Source of the DNA: Augochlora pura
Taxonomy: Eukaryota > Arthropoda > Insecta > Hymenoptera > Halictidae
Direction of reading: 5' to 3'
Assembly: GCF_028453695.1 (NCBI RefSeq)
Contig: NC_135774.1
Coordinates: forward strand, 13,950,001-14,014,000
DNA length: 64,000 nucleotides
This document shows positions 26,426 through 40,888 of this stretch, piece after piece. The notes beneath the pieces are model-generated. The model saw only the letters and a program-made list of their open reading frames with translations, was not told where the DNA came from and searched no databases. The translations under genes and the position numbers were made by a program. The stretch's first letter is position 1. Each line of letters opens with the position of its first letter.

Positions 26426-28781
26426 GAGATTAAGCAACGTAGTGCTAACAGAATTTTGTGTACAGTATGTGCCACTGTAAATTGTACTAGTCTTAATGTT
26501 AGCAACTGTCTGCCGTCACACTACCGCTTAAAGAAGGGTTAAGAAACGTACAGAGAATTTTAAGACTCTGTTTCTGTTCCATAAATGTTCTTTTATAACA
26601 TTTTATATTTTTTCTTTGTATTAACAGGTACCTAAATGTACTATTCAACGTAATTACACAAATATAAAGTATATTATATATATCTTTCCTTTTTTACTAT
26701 TTTTATACTGGCCTATTTGTACCTCTCATGATATTAAAGGATAACATCACCCACATATAAAAAATAAAAAATAAATATATAAAAAGATAGATCAACGTTG
26801 CTTGAAACGAAATAGCTTTAAAGATCGGAAATAATATATTTTAGTCTTCTATATTTCTCAGGTGATTGAAATAATTCAGAGATCAATACCTTTAAAATAA
26901 AACAAAATAAAATAACGTTAAATCTGTATTTAACATTTTATTACTACAAATCCCCATCGCGAGGATGCAGACGATATCTGATGCCTGGAAGATAATCCTC
27001 GCGCAAGTCGGCAAACAACAAACGTGATTGATTAATTCCCGTCCGGGAAATTCTAGAGAACTTCGCCGGTGCTTTTAATTGTTGCGCAAGGTAAGCGGGG
27101 CGGCGTCGGGGTACTTTTTTCGAGGCAGAGAAAAGATTTCGCTAGTTCGCGACTAATCTCGAGGAGAATAAACCCGTCTCGAGGCGGCGGGGCAGTTCTC
27201 TCGGGCGCGGCGCTCTGCAAGGCGGATACTTACACGAATCCTCGACAGAGTCGCCGGTCGGAAAAAGGGGGAGAAAAGGAGAAAAGGCCGGGCCGGGGCG
27301 GGCTTAAGGTTTTAATTTATAGCCGGTGGGGCCCGCCTTTAATCCGGCAAATCTGTAGAGTGCCGTGTTGCTCGTAAATAACTGGCCGCCCGGAAAAGTA
27401 TTAATTCCTTGTGAAAAACAAACCGAAGACAAGAAATTAATACCGGCTCTTCGCGTCGCGGAATAAACCGTATCGGGGCTAATCCGCGGGGCCGCCGGAA
27501 ACGGGCGCGCGTACACCTGCGAGGAATCGTCGCGGCCGCGCGGAAATCGCCCGCGGGCCGCTGCTTTATTTGCGGCCGGGGAAACTGCGGGGCCGTTGAA
27601 GAACTGCGCCCGTCCAGCTCCGAGAACCGCTTCACGCCTCGTTGCCTCGTTGCCTCGCGGCGAGCCCGTGGATTCTTTAACGGAATGGATAACGTGTTGC
27701 TCGAGACACGGCGACGCCGAAAACGACCGCGATCTTCGACTCGTGGATCTCGGATAAAACTGTTTTGCATCGATAACAATTCCCTCCTCCCACCCTTCGC
27801 ATTCTTAACCTGGTTCCCTCGAAGCGAACTCTTTATGCAAAGTAGGAACTATCTCCAATTGCTACCGGAAGCGGTCGGATAGAAATTTCTTGCTTTCTTC
27901 GATCGTTTAACCCTTTCAGTGCCGACCGAAAGAGTCGCGTGTATCCGAGGGAAATGTGCAAAACTCGATTGCTATAATTGGATAAAGTTTCGGAAAGGAA
28001 TTGTAGAAGTTTTGTACAATCTGATAATTACCGAATTCGAAAGGGTGAAGAAAATAAGGAATGAAATTGTTATTTAGTAAAAATATTAAGGAAATAGTAT
28101 TTTGTCAAGAGTGACAAATATTAATGTGTCGTTCTATGATAGCAAGAACGTTAATTCTTTTGAGAGTAACGTGTGCTGTCTTTTTAATATTTACTGTTTA
28201 TGTTTGACATTTTAATGCTCTCGTCGTGTTAAATTTTAATGAACCAGTTTTGCTGGTTTAAAACGTGGGTTAAAACATTGATGGAGACGCCGAGATATCG
28301 CGAACGTGTCAGTCGCATGATAATTACACTCGCCGATGCGCATTTCTTCAAATTTAATTGGTAATTAAATTTAATGAAAGAAACTCGATACAGATAATAA
28401 ATCGCGAGTTTAATTGCACGTAATTAGACGTTGACGAGAACACAACGAAAACGATTTAATAATAAATTTCATAAAACATTCACGAAGTGTTTTAAAGCGT
28501 CCATCAACGGATGAGCTCGTGTCCCATTTTTCGCGTTCCCTGGTCAGATATTACGTTTATTTTTAGACAATTTATAAGAAACGTAAATCGATCAAATACG
28601 GAATGAATAGAATATTTAAAATATTTAATAATAATGTAGCATAATGTTCACTTGGAGAATGTGAGTAAAAGATAAAAGACGTCTGTATGCACTTCTCTGG
28701 GTTTTGCAATTAATGTAGATAATTGTTGATTTATTTATACACTGTTATATTATTTATATTATATAACATAACATATATAGT

Positions 28782-28948
28782 ATTACATATTATTTATTTC
28801 TTGATTTATTTATATTTTCTCGGAATGATGGCACGATGTATAATCAAACAGTCATATTACACGACGTGTAATTAATTTCTTCTGTTACATATTATTTATT
28901 TATTTATATTTTCTGAGAATGATAGCACGACGTGCGATGAAACAGTGT
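28782..28948. repeat. Tandem duplication, period about 103 bp
   Basis: Two copies begin TTACATATTATTTATTT (28782 and 28885) and continue TATATTTTCT-GGAATGAT-GCACGA-GT, ending with AAACAGT. The second copy is truncated at the GC-rich boundary. Confidence 0.8.
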
Positions 28949-29343
28949 GAGAATAAGCATCGGCGCCCGATTAAGAAGTAGTCGATCCCCGAGCAATTGC
29001 CAGCGGGAGCAGGTTGGTCCAGCGATCGAGCCACGTCAGATTTCCCGTGGAAATCACGTTCAATTAACTGGCGTTGCCACGCCGCTAGACTGCGCCCGTC
29101 TCTCTACCATCGAGTTTCCATTAAGAAAAGATTTTCGTATCTCCGCGTGGCTCCGCTCGTACAATGCCGCGTCATTAGAGCGGCACGCGCAACAAAGGGA
29201 TACGGATAGCGGATACTATTAGTCCGCTGGCTGCATTGATACTGCCTTTTCTTAGGTAGCCGGACCGGTATCGCGTAACGTTTCGCGCTTGACAACAAAG
29301 CCAAGTATTTTCTGCTTCCTGTCGTTTACTAGACCTCGTTCCA

Positions 29344-29346
<3 letters not shown>

Positions 29347-29398
<52 letters not shown>
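29347..29398. repeat. (CT)26 perfect microsatellite with pyrimidine-rich tail
   Basis: Fifty-two bases of perfect CT, followed by a long imperfect CT/TTTC tract to about 29580. It is the longest perfect microsatellite in the window. Confidence 0.95.
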
Positions 29399-29402
<4 letters not shown>

Positions 29403-30998
29403 CCGACTCGCGATCTTCCGGCTCTCACTCTCACTCGATTTCACCATCTTCCTCTCTATCTTTCTGTCCCTCTTTTTCTCTCGCCGTGTCTCTTTCTCTC
29501 GCTGTGTCTCTTCCTCTCGCGGTGTCTCTGTCTTTCTCTGTTTCCATTTCTTTCTCTCTTTCTTTCACCGCTTCCCTTTCCGCGCGAGAAAGTACATTAG
29601 GATACGAGCGATACCGGGTAGATGGTAATGAGAAAACTCGGCGCCGAGATCGAGCGTAAATTTTATTCTCCGCCCCGACGGTGTCTTCCGTGGAAACGCT
29701 ACCCGGGCAAGAACCGCGCGGAAACGGGCCGGCTGTTTCGCCGCGGCACTCGTTCCGCGAGAACTCTCCCGCATCCGACCGCCGTCGACGGAAACTTTTT
29801 CAGACGCTTTACGATCGGGCCGCGAGCCCCGACGAATCGTCGACGCGATCGGCCCGTTTACTGCCCACGTGCGCATTGTCCTACATCCCGCCGTAAAAAA
29901 AGAAGAGAAGAGGAACAGCGCGGAACGTGGTGGAAACTGGGTGCCCGACATACGAACCCCATCCCACCGATGCGAAAGCATCGCGCGAGGAACACCTGCC
30001 GGGACGATCCTCTCGGTTCGGCGATAAACATCGGGCGTAAATAACGCGACCATTTCTGAACACGTGCGACGTTCGTACGCGGTTTCAGACACTTGTTGGC
30101 ATTGTCGAGTAACGCGATATTTTCGCGTCATAAAGGCGGAGAGGCTATTGGCGTCGCTTTGTTTGCGGTGCTCGGGGCGGAGTTTAATTTGCGAATGAAT
30201 TGTTGAAAGCGTGATCGTGTTCGAGGAGAGGTTGGATGATTCGATGAGTATTTACATGCGTTCGTGAAGAGGGAATTTAAATGAGAGGGGAATAATAAAA
30301 TTTTGTTTCAACGTAAATTACTTGTAATTTATATATCATTTGGTTTGAAATGATAATTGCCATCGAAAGAATTTCAAAACGGTGGCAAAATAAAAAGGCT
30401 AATATAATAAAATAATAAAATAAAATACCGTATCGTGGTCGAAATGTTGAAATGAGTGCAGTAAATATGTCATTCAGTTTGCCTAAATCGAGATAATATT
30501 CTACTTTATTGTTGCTGGTATAAAACCATCCGATAATACATAGCTATACAATGGTTATTAACTTCCTTATTCTAGGAAATTATAAACTAGTCGCTGCAAC
30601 CATAAATCATAGTACGAGGAGTTCTTTTTCATCGCAATTGAAGTAGGACAAACTTTATTACAATAATCGTGTAACAGTGTTTACCCGTGGACCTTACCGA
30701 GCACCGCTGACCCCGGTTTCGCGCCCTGAATCGCTCGTAAATCAAATTGTCACGTCCGGGCACTGATATAAGTGTTCCACGTTGCTCGCGAAGGGTCCCC
30801 TCCGGTGCCGCGTGTTTGAAGAAACGCCGGGAACCGGGTGTAAAGTAATTCGGGACAAATGGTTTTTGCGGCGGTTCACGAAACCGCGGTTTACGACCAC
30901 TCGACCCGCTTACGGGTTCTTTCTTATTCCGCAAAGTTTGCCGGGGCAAATTTCATCGGGGAATAGTAATTAGTTGTTTGATGAACGGCGCGAACCGA

Positions 30999-31013
30999 GC
31001 GCGCGCGCGCGCG
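30999..31013. repeat. (GC)n dinucleotide run
   Basis: An alternating GC run at the left end of a CpG-rich block. Confidence 0.8.
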
Positions 31014-31825
31014 TCGGACGTCGTCTCGGCTCCGCGGGGCGCTCCGGTAATCTTTCACGAGGCTTGGCGTGCTCGTTACGAGGACGCGGTTAATTTTTCT
31101 TTATTAATGAATGGCCGGTGTCGGTCTTCCTCCTCTCCGCGCCGAATCGTTTCTGTATCGCGCCGTCTCGAACGACCGGGGCAACTTTCTAATTAAAATC
31201 GAAGACGGTCCGAGAGCTTAATTATCTAGCTCCTAAAGCAGCCGACTGAAGGCGAAGATGGCCGGGGCACAGGAAAAAGGGAAAAATAGAAGGTCCGGAG
31301 AGGGGGGGGGTGGACAGGACGGCAAAAAGAATAAATTACGTCGGCATCAAACTTTCATAATTTACCCGGTCGATTCGAGAAGGTTATGGCCCCATTACGG
31401 GGGGAAATTACGGGGCCAGAACTCCGCTGCCAAGCCACTTCCGAATTTTTGCTAATAGCCTCTCGCCTCCGACAATGTCTCGTCGAGTCTTCCTTTTGCG
31501 CGGTGAGGCCTCATTTTTAATAATGCCACCCTTTAAATTATGCCTGCGCGCCGGCTGATAAAACCTGGAAGGCATTTTCGCCATCGGCCGCCATCGACGC
31601 CCTCGCATTCTTCACCGACCATCGTTTCTCTCTCGTCGCGAGCTTTTTCCATCAACGCGGCATCGACTCAGATAGCTTCCTCTTTGACCGTGGTGACAAC
31701 GGTTTTGGAAAAATAGTTAACCCCTTGCCAATATTCGATTATAATATGCGAAATCAGATATCTTCCTTGAACAAAGTGTACTAGGATAATAATCTGTACA
31801 CTGAGGATTTTGTGCATTTATGGCA

Positions 31826-31940
31826 AAAATATTTTTTCAAATGTTATTAAAATATTTTTTCAAATATTATTAAAATATTTTTTTAAATATTTTTTCAAAT
31901 ATTATTAAAATATTTTTTAAATATTATTTCAATAATGAAA
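31826..31940. repeat. AT-rich tandem repeat, unit about 22-23 bp
   Basis: Four to five copies of AAAATATTTTTTCAAATATT with short indels, in an AT-rich island (31700-32210). Confidence 0.85.
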
Positions 31941-34751
31941 TAATATAAACTGTCAACTATAATGATAATTAACAGATTGAATATACTTTTGTTAATTTGA
32001 TCAATATAAAGTGGCGAAATAAATTATTCGAACATGTTTCTCACCGGAATAATTATCCCAAAGTTGTGTCAAATGATTTTATTTTATTTAATATCTTAAA
32101 CGGACGTATTCACAAGACAAGCTCTATAAAATTGAACATCTACTCAAGGTATCGTCAAAGCGATTTAAACTATAATTAAAGGCTGATTAAAGCTTGCTAT
32201 CTTGCCTAAAAATTTAAAAAACGCCGCGATCGTACCAGGAAGCAATCACAGGTGTAAATCGATCCGTCTGCAACTCGCGTGGTCGTGGATAATGTTCCCC
32301 CACCCTCAATTAATGAGGAGAACGCCGGTGTTCGGACAGAGTATTTTACGCGGGGATAAAGGGGGTGTATTCTATTGTTCGGGCCCGATAAAAATAAAAT
32401 AGGAAACCGGCCGACTGGGAACGCTAGACGGGCGGGCAATAAAAGCACGAAAGGAAATAATTTCGTTGGGGGCAGTTCCCACGACTGAGAATGGCTCCCT
32501 TCGCCTTTAAACGACAGCCCTTAAAAAGGTTTGATAGCTCGAGAAGTCTCGGTTCCAGATTGCTCGAGTTAACGAAGCGCATTGTCGTTAGCCGGAGAGA
32601 GCGCTGAAAGAAGTTTCGCATTTAAAGTCAATCTTCCGGCTATTTGTTACAACGGCGGAAATACGCTCGCCTTTTTCAAGCAACCCCCACCCCTTCCCCC
32701 TCCTCCCTCTCCCCACCGCCGTTGCCGGTCGGTTTTAATGAACTTTCCAGCCGGCCGGCGGACAGGTGCGACGATTTTCTTCCGCGCGGCCCGGGAAACG
32801 CGGATTTTCCAGAAGCACCTGTTGTGCCGGGCAATATTTTAACGGACAACTTTGATGCTGCTTTACATCGTGTTTGCCGAGCACACTTAATTCCACGTGC
32901 CGGCTCGACGGTCCTCGACGGACCACTCCATTCGAATAATATTCCCGTGAACGGCTGCTACGTAACTGATATCAAACCGTTCGGCAGGACGAGCCCGCCG
33001 CTTCTCAAACAGACGCGAACGTCGAATGTTCCGAAACGTTGCACGATTTTATTCGTGTTCAGACGATGCCGAGATGACGTCCTCGCGTCGTCGTTTGGGA
33101 TCGGTATTAATTAAACGAGAGCTGGATTTTCGGGAGGTCTAAATTCTGATCAAGAAAATGCCAAGCTTAAGTTATTAAACTGTTGGTCAGTTCTTTAAAA
33201 AAAGAAGCGATAGTAACTCCTAAAATATCTAACGAATCATCTATATTCAATTATTACTTTCAAAGGAATTTATTCTATTATGTTTGAGTTCAATAACTTC
33301 GACGATCTGATCGGTTTAATACAAACCCAGGAATAACACAAAAGCTATCGGATCGTCGTAGTCCTGAAATAGACCGTTCCTAGATCGTTTACTATGAACG
33401 GGCCCGGAAACAACCTGATAGATCGTGATGCCTGCATCAAATTGAACTTGGGATACGTTTCATGCTGCACCCTCAATCAGGTCAACATCAATTCCAGTCA
33501 AGTTCCATCGGACTAATTTTGCATCAACCCAGAATACCTCCGCGATGAATACATTAAGCGCCGTTCCTGTTTTGCCTTCCTTCTCGCTTAGTCCGCGTAA
33601 TAACATTCTGCGGTGACGTAATAAAATATTCACTTAATTACCGCTGGATTATTTAAAGCTTATTTGTACAGAATAATATGATTCTCCGAATTACATATTT
33701 ATCCTTGACTGACCGAATAAAAAATCCAGTGTAAATTACAGATGACTGACACAGCGATTGACGCGTTGCACTATTACGTCTTCCATAGCTACGTTGATTA
33801 CGACTATTTCGTCCTTATTATTTCATTGGCGCCATGATATAATTCTAATGTCCTCGTTTATTTTTATTCTCTTCGATGACAGACGATTAAAATTTTATTT
33901 CGATTTGATAGAAATAACTGGCAGCGATATTTATCGAATCGAGCACGGAACATTCGTCGCAAGTCTGGCTCGTCATTATAGCGCAAGCGGTTAAATCACG
34001 AGAGCCTGAACAGCAACCGGTGGCAAGAGGGTGTGCAACTGCACCTAATCCAGAATATCGTGCTTTCTTCGCGCGAATCAGGAGCGCGGTTATCTCCGCG
34101 GCAATTCGTTACACGTCGGATTTCGATGAAGCCACCCAGCGAACTTATCTCCAGGTTCCCAACATCGGGCCGGGCACGGGATGCGTACCCGACGTGTCCC
34201 AGCCCGTGTTCGTGGGGATCGTTCGTTCGTCTCGCGTTCCCCGGGCTTGCAACCGCAGCAGCCACGTCGATTTCAGAGGGTCCGTGGAGCGGGCAGAAAC
34301 GGCAATAAAGCCAATTCGGTCGGCGACGAACGTGGAATTCAGCTGATCGCCCCGTGGCCCGGCGCGTCACTCCGGCAATTTCTGTTGTGTGTCGCTCCTG
34401 CAGACTCATGAGGATTATTTCTCCCCCACCTCCACCCCCCTCAGTCACACCGTTCCTTGGTACAAAATACCCGCCGCCCGTAAACAGCGCTAATCAGAGG
34501 CGCCGTTTCGACCGCGCCGGAAACGCTGGATCATCGCCCCCCCCGCCCCCCGCGCGCCGTCGTTTCGTTCTTCTCTGCACGGTCGTCGGCGAAATTGCCG
34601 CAGGAAACATCGCAATTAATTCGACGGATCTGATTAGCCGATATCCACTCGGTTCAGTGCCCGTGAAAGTAGGTAGAAGTTGCAGGATTTATGTAATGCC
34701 CATTGACAACAGCGTCGCCGTTTGCTAGAGCATTTATCGACGTCAATGGGA

Positions 34752-34766
34752 GGGGGGGGGGGGGGG
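34752..34766. repeat. Poly-G tract (G15)
   Basis: Fifteen G residues in a row after GGGA, then CGGCGG. Such tracts are error-prone in sequencing, so the exact length is uncertain. Confidence 0.85.
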
Positions 34767-35278
34767 CGGCGGTATCTGATATCGATATTCGATGTTAATA
34801 GCTCCGCAATAATTCTGGCGAAGAGACGACGCTGCCGCACCGATGGAACCGCTCGACCGTCCTACGATTCCTATGATTTCATCCGATGATTAATTTGCCG
34901 CTCTCCCCACCCTCCAATCATCTGCGAAATGCTCGACGAGCGTCGGCGTTCTTCAACATTGTCAGCCTTGGAACAAGTAAGTGTTCGTATTCGCGATACA
35001 CTTCCCTCTGGTAGAGACGGTTCTCTACGTGCGTGGAAGGAACAAATCAGCTGCAGAGGTGGGGTTGAATTACCGTGAATAAGTTTGACACTGATTGCGC
35101 TGCAGTAATGGCGTGTATGCAATAACTGTGCGTGTGAAGTTTTGGTAACTGTAGCATGTCGAAAGTGTTCGAAGAATGTAGATGGTGTGTACGACGATTA
35201 ATGCATCAATTGTTGCATTATCTATGTTTAATCGACGGCATTATTCATGAGATTAAAAATTTATTTTATTTCCTAGCT

Positions 35279-35375
35279 TCATTGACTTTCTATTGACTAT
35301 CTATTTACTTTTTATTGACCTTTTATTGACTCTTTATTGAGCTTCTATTGACTTTCTATTGCCTTTTTATTGACT
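35279..35375. repeat. 11-12 bp tandem repeat (ATTGACTTTCT)
   Basis: About nine imperfect copies of ATTGACTTTCT/ATTGACCTTTT fill the right part of an AT-rich island. Confidence 0.9.
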
Positions 35376-35518
35376 TATTTTATCGACAAAGCGTCACTGT
35401 ATCAGAGATCTCGTGGCTGCTTCAGAGATTTTAATATCAGTAACATGATCAAAAAAAAATCCTAGGCCGTTAGAACCGTTCCCTCGGTCATTTCCCATAG
35501 AATCGAACCGCCTCGCGT

Positions 35519-35536
35519 CCCCCCCCCCCCCCCCCC
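35519..35536. repeat. Poly-C tract (C18)
   Basis: Eighteen C residues in a row. It gives a poly-Gly stretch on the minus strand that is not coding. Confidence 0.85.
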
Positions 35537-35718
35537 TGCCCGGGGCGTAAATACAGATAAAGCTAATTGAGAGCAATCGTTCCAGGAACAGGCACGATGC
35601 TTCTTTAATCCCGCGGATAGAGGATAAAAGCCTGACTCTCGACTGCGCCTCGTCATCATCCCCTGTCGTTTCTCTGTTATTGTTTGCCGGGGCAGCTCCT
35701 TTGTCCAGCGAGTATTAG

Positions 35719-35750
35719 ACACACACACACACACACACGCGTACACACAC
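35719..35750. repeat. (CA)n microsatellite
   Basis: A CA run of about 20 bases, then CGCGTA and a second short CA run. It is the only CA repeat of note in a window dominated by CT/GA. Confidence 0.9.
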
Positions 35751-38700
35751 GCGAGGCAGAGCGAGGCAGGAATAGCAGTTCGCGATTCGTTGGCCCGCGA
35801 GTCCGCAAATATAAGGTATTGGAAATCAGCCGTGGCTCGAGTGGGTGTGGCTCGGCTCGGTAATGGACACAGACAGAGGCTCTCTCGGTCGCCTGTGCAA
35901 ACCCCGGGACAGAGGTTCGTAATCGAAAGACGGCCACGGCCAGAAATCCTCGAGGACGCTCTCGTTCACAAACACTCGTACCCCGGGACGGAGGATTAGG
36001 AACGGAAGCGTCCTACCCCGGCGTGTCTGCGGCTCCGGCCGGGGCTCGCTGACGATTGCATTTCTCGGTTTTTCCTCCAGAAATTGTTTCAATTCGACTC
36101 CGCCGACCGGCGACGCGTCGATTACGAGATTAAATCGGACTTAGTCTGCCTGCCAGCCACCCGCCGCCTACCAGCGGCCCCCGACTTCATCCTATTCTAC
36201 GAGCATCTTATTTGCCGGCAGGAGAAAAACAATTTTCTAAATTCGCCGCGATTAATCCTGCTCGGCTCGGCCCTATGGCCATCGACTATCGCTGCGACTA
36301 GGCTGAGATCTCGGCGATCTCGTGATAAGGTTGGGGAGGATCTAGATTTCTCTTCGAACATGTTCTCTGAAATTCTGATGGTATTCGGTTGGCGGATTCG
36401 TTATTTAAGGAATTATTTTAGAAAATTTTGATTTTATTCTGTAATGTAAGTTGAAGGGATTTTTCTAGGGCACTTAGAGAGTAGGTGGTGTCTTTGGACT
36501 TTGTCTGTCATTGGAGAGATGTTATTATAATTGCAGATATTATTTGTAAGTTTTAATCATTATTTTGGAAGAGTTGATAATTTTTAATACGAAGCTCTGT
36601 ACCTTGCGGCAGTTTATAGAAGAGCCCAGAGACTGTTAATTTCATTGCTTCAAGAGAAGATGGTAACAAAGTTCATTAAGATCCAGTCTTTATGGAACGT
36701 AGCTTTGAATTTTCTCTGGAGATATGAACCAGTATAAAAGTCTGCTATTTAAACAATTATATTAAATTAATTAAGAATTATATTAAACAGAATTAATGAA
36801 TTCAGAAGAATACAGTTTCTAATATATCCTAACAAATTTAAAGAAATCCCAGTTTCCTGCACCACGACTTCGAATGACCATAACTCCTGCCTCAAAAGAT
36901 GATTTCCGAAAATCTAGAATTAATAACTACCAGACCCCGAACTGAACATTCCAGCAGCTCGCGGAAGACTCCAAGGGCGACTAAAATGCCATTCCAGGCG
37001 AGTCTAAAACACTTTAAGAAGCTCTTCAGTGAACCAGCGAGAAATAAAATTCTCGTTGACCCAAATTTCCGTGAATTTACCTATAAAAATGCTCGATCTG
37101 CATAAACATCCGCGGTCTACTCCCGGCCATTGTTTTCGTTCCCGGCGGCACTCGATAGAATTAATTAATTATAATAAAACTTCTTACACCGTGGATAATT
37201 CCGACTAGGAAAGTAGTGTGTGCACGGGGGGCCGATCGTTAATGCCAAATTAATGATTCGAGGGAGGCGTAACGGGTAATTAGGGGAACGGAACGAGCCC
37301 GGTAGCCTTTTTGCCAGGTTCCAGCAGAGACTGTGACAAAGCAGCCTGTCAGGAGATAGCATCGGCAAGCGCCGGGAGCACTCTTTCCTCGCCTCGTCCG
37401 TTCGCTCTCCTCGGTGACTTGCATTTTCTTTGTTCATTAGCGGTAACTTCCAGCACACAGGTTGCAGGTGGTCCGCGGTGAAACTAAATAAAAAGGAGTA
37501 GACCCTTGCCGGTAGAATTGCGGCAGCTCGGCATGTTCGTGGCTTACCCTTGTTCCAGGCGTGTAGCTTCCTATTACCCTCCACCCTTTAATTAGACACC
37601 GCGCGGTCCCGGGCCGGGCGAAAATAAACGGCGTATCGAGGAGAGCCGGGGCCGCGGCGGGCGAATCGCTGAAATCGCGCGTGCTCCGATCGCGAGCAAC
37701 CGATTAATTGGAAGACCGTGGAAAATCAGCGACAGCTCGGCGAATCTTGAGCTTATTGGCGGGCAGATTCGCAGGGTGGTTCGAGACAAAGGGAGCCGGC
37801 TGGTTGCTCGCTGCTTCCCCCCGCTGCTTTGTGCGACATTCGCCGCGCGATGAATTGTTCGCGAACTTTAATGAACGTAACCATCGCGCTAATAAGATAT
37901 CTGTTGCAAACGCTTCGGCAACGAAACACATAGGACCGACGCTGCTCGAAACTCGCTCTCTCACTCACTCTCCCTCTCCCTCTCTCTTCTTCCTCATCCA
38001 AAGGCAATTGGAAGCTCTGCAATTGGCCCAACTATATTTGCCGTTTCGGTATAATTAGTTACCAGCAATTACACATGCCTCGAAACTTCCCCCGATCGGG
38101 CAAATATTTAAACACTCGGAGACACCCTATCCTCGCCGTCTAGCATCCCCGCTTGGATCGCGAAACCTTTCGGACGAGCACGCGAACCCGTTCGTCGGCA
38201 CTTTTTACGTCCAGACGACGAGTGACGATCATCGACAACGTGCAGCGAGCGAAGCGCGAAGAAACGGGACGAGCGCACTCCGGTCCGGAACAGCTGACAC
38301 AAAACAACAACCGGTCGTTGCGCTTCAACCCAATTAGCCGAGCCCTCGTCTACGCCAATTTACCATTTCCGGGGACGCTGGCTGCCGGTGTGCCCTGCCC
38401 GTCCTTCATTAAACTGCGATTCACCTGACTAAATATGCATCCTGTCTAATTCGTTCGACCTCCTTACTCCTGTCCCGTAGCTTCCTCTCATTATCGCGAC
38501 GGGGCTCCCGCATTCTTCCCTCGGTTTCTTCGATCATCTTCGCGCTCGACGACGACGACGGCAGACGTCCATCTATCCTTTCACGAGCTCCATTGCATGC
38601 AGAAGCTTCTTCGAAATTGTAGTGGCTCGTTTTTGGAACAGGTGATTTTGCTTCCTGCAGCATCGTTCGTTCTTTGCATAAATTCTGACGACTATGCGTG

Positions 38701-40847
38701 ACAAATTTTTTAGGAGAATCGTTCCGAGATAATTCTGTACGAGAAAGCATTCCCTTTACTGCGAGCGTAAAAAGTTTGACGCACGATTTTTCCTCGTCGT
38801 TTCGTCGCACGGTGAATGCGGATGCAATGCAGTTTGGCTTCAAACCACGTCGAAATCATTACCAATTCCGTTACTGGAGGGTCCGCCGGACTCAGGACTC
38901 TGGCGATCCTAATTCCAAGTCCGCCCGCGCCCCTAAAACTAATTTGTCCGTGACCACGGCGAATCCATCCCCGATTTCACCGATTATACTATTCGCAGTT
39001 CCTCTTAACCATTGATCGGATGATCATATGTATTTTTCTCTCTCCTTTTCGTGTTCTTAAATTTCTATACAGCATATTATTATTATTACTAAGAATGTTA
39101 AAAAGAGCTTTATCCAGTAGATAAATTGAATTATTAGCATTATTATTGCACTATTTCCAGCAGCCGATCGTGGCCGCCGCTGCAAAGGCCGACCCGGAAC
39201 ATTTTTTCGCGGCTCGCATACCAGTTCCATTAAAATCGCGCGGGAGCAGGCTGACAGGGCTTGTCAGAGACACGTGCGCGTGTATCGCACACGACCGCGA
39301 ACACGTGTACCTGTTCTATCCGGCAGCCAGCCGTCGCGTCGCGCAGGTAACGCCAGGCTTGTCGGACGTGTGTACACGCCCGGCGCGCGAACGCCCGTGT
39401 GCCTGTGCGCGCTCGTCTTCCTGTGTACGTATCAACCGGGCGCGCCCAATAAATCCACGGTTTAATTAAACTAAGTTTAAACGGATCCCTCCCACACACC
39501 CCGCCCCTCCCGCCCCGCCCGCGAACCGGTTATATGTATTACGTTCCTGTTCCGCCGCTAAATCAATTATCGGAGTTACCGGGCGGACGCGCGGAACGCC
39601 GCCCGCGCCGCTCGGCAACCGCCTCGAATATTGCAGCCGAGGACGCGAGGTTTTTATTCGCGGCCGAACCCGGGATACGCGAATTTTTTTAATTTGCCGA
39701 ATCGACGGCCGATCGGCACGCACCGGCGAACTTTGTCGCGGATCGCGGCCGCGTTGCGCGGCAATCCTCTCGACGGGATCCGTTGTCATCGACGGTAATC
39801 CAGGAGCTTCCCGGTGTTACAGCGCTCGCTAAGATAACTGGGCGAGCGGACGATGATGGCGCGCGGACGGATAGAAATGATGGACGGGTTGGAGAACAAT
39901 TGTGCGGTTATAATTAGTTGTCGTGAATTTTTACCGATTCGTAAGATCGTGTCGGATGTCTTCTTTGTTTTTATCCGCAGTCGTGAACAAATGTATATGC
40001 GCGTTTTTTTAAAAATAATTTGTTTCAAGTTGGACGATAATATATTAATTTTGTTGATATGTTAGAAAATTTATGTTACGAGACAATTCGTAAAAAAATG
40101 ATTGCAAGAATAGCATTTGAGTAGAATGACAAAAAGTTCCTGTGTCAATTGGTTCCTGATTTCATTGTATACTATAAGTTTATCAATATTTATTATTTTA
40201 AAATGATCGCATATATGAGCACGATTCTCTAAATTTGTTTGAATAACTAACTTCAACTATTTTATATTCTAATTTGCTATAATATCTGAAAATCCACTGA
40301 CTTCGAAGAAAATTAAAAAACGTGATTATTTCTTCACCCCAACCAACTGCAATCATTTTAACCAATTTCGTATATATTATCTATCAAATTAAATCTTTCA
40401 TCATCCAAAAATTTTTCAAATCGTTCAATCCTATGTTAAAAAAATTTTTATTCGTCCACGTTTGTATTTACGAGTTAAAATATCAAAGAACTCAGCTATT
40501 GAAGGTTCGGATGGGACTTCACTGTGTTAAGCGATCCTGAACAGCGTTTGCGAATTTCTCGCATGACTTCATGATCTCAACCCGATCGCTCTTTCATCGT
40601 CAGTAAGGAATAACGAGATTTTTTTAAAGAATAGTTCATTGCAACAGTTGATCTCAGCCGGCTGAACACGGTGGAAATATTACAACCCCGTCGCACAAGT
40701 GGAAATGAAACTGTTGTTTCTCCCTGATCAATATTCGATTCCGTATTAAACGTCGACCAGCGGGGGAGATTGACTTCTTTCCCTGCCGGCGAGTTATTAA
40801 CGTCAAGGTAGATGAGTCGCGGAAAGGAATTGCAGGAGGGTTAACGG

Positions 40848-40849
<2 letters not shown>

Positions 40850-40885
<36 letters not shown>
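40850..40885. repeat. (GA)n microsatellite
   Basis: A perfect GA run of about 35 bases. Confidence 0.95.

Positions 40886-40888
<3 letters not shown>

Noticed and set aside
29565..30131. Minus-strand frame of 188 codons and overlapping plus-strand frame of 140 codons
   Set aside because: Both strands are open over the same GC-rich block and neither shows a recognisable motif; one cannot choose between them.
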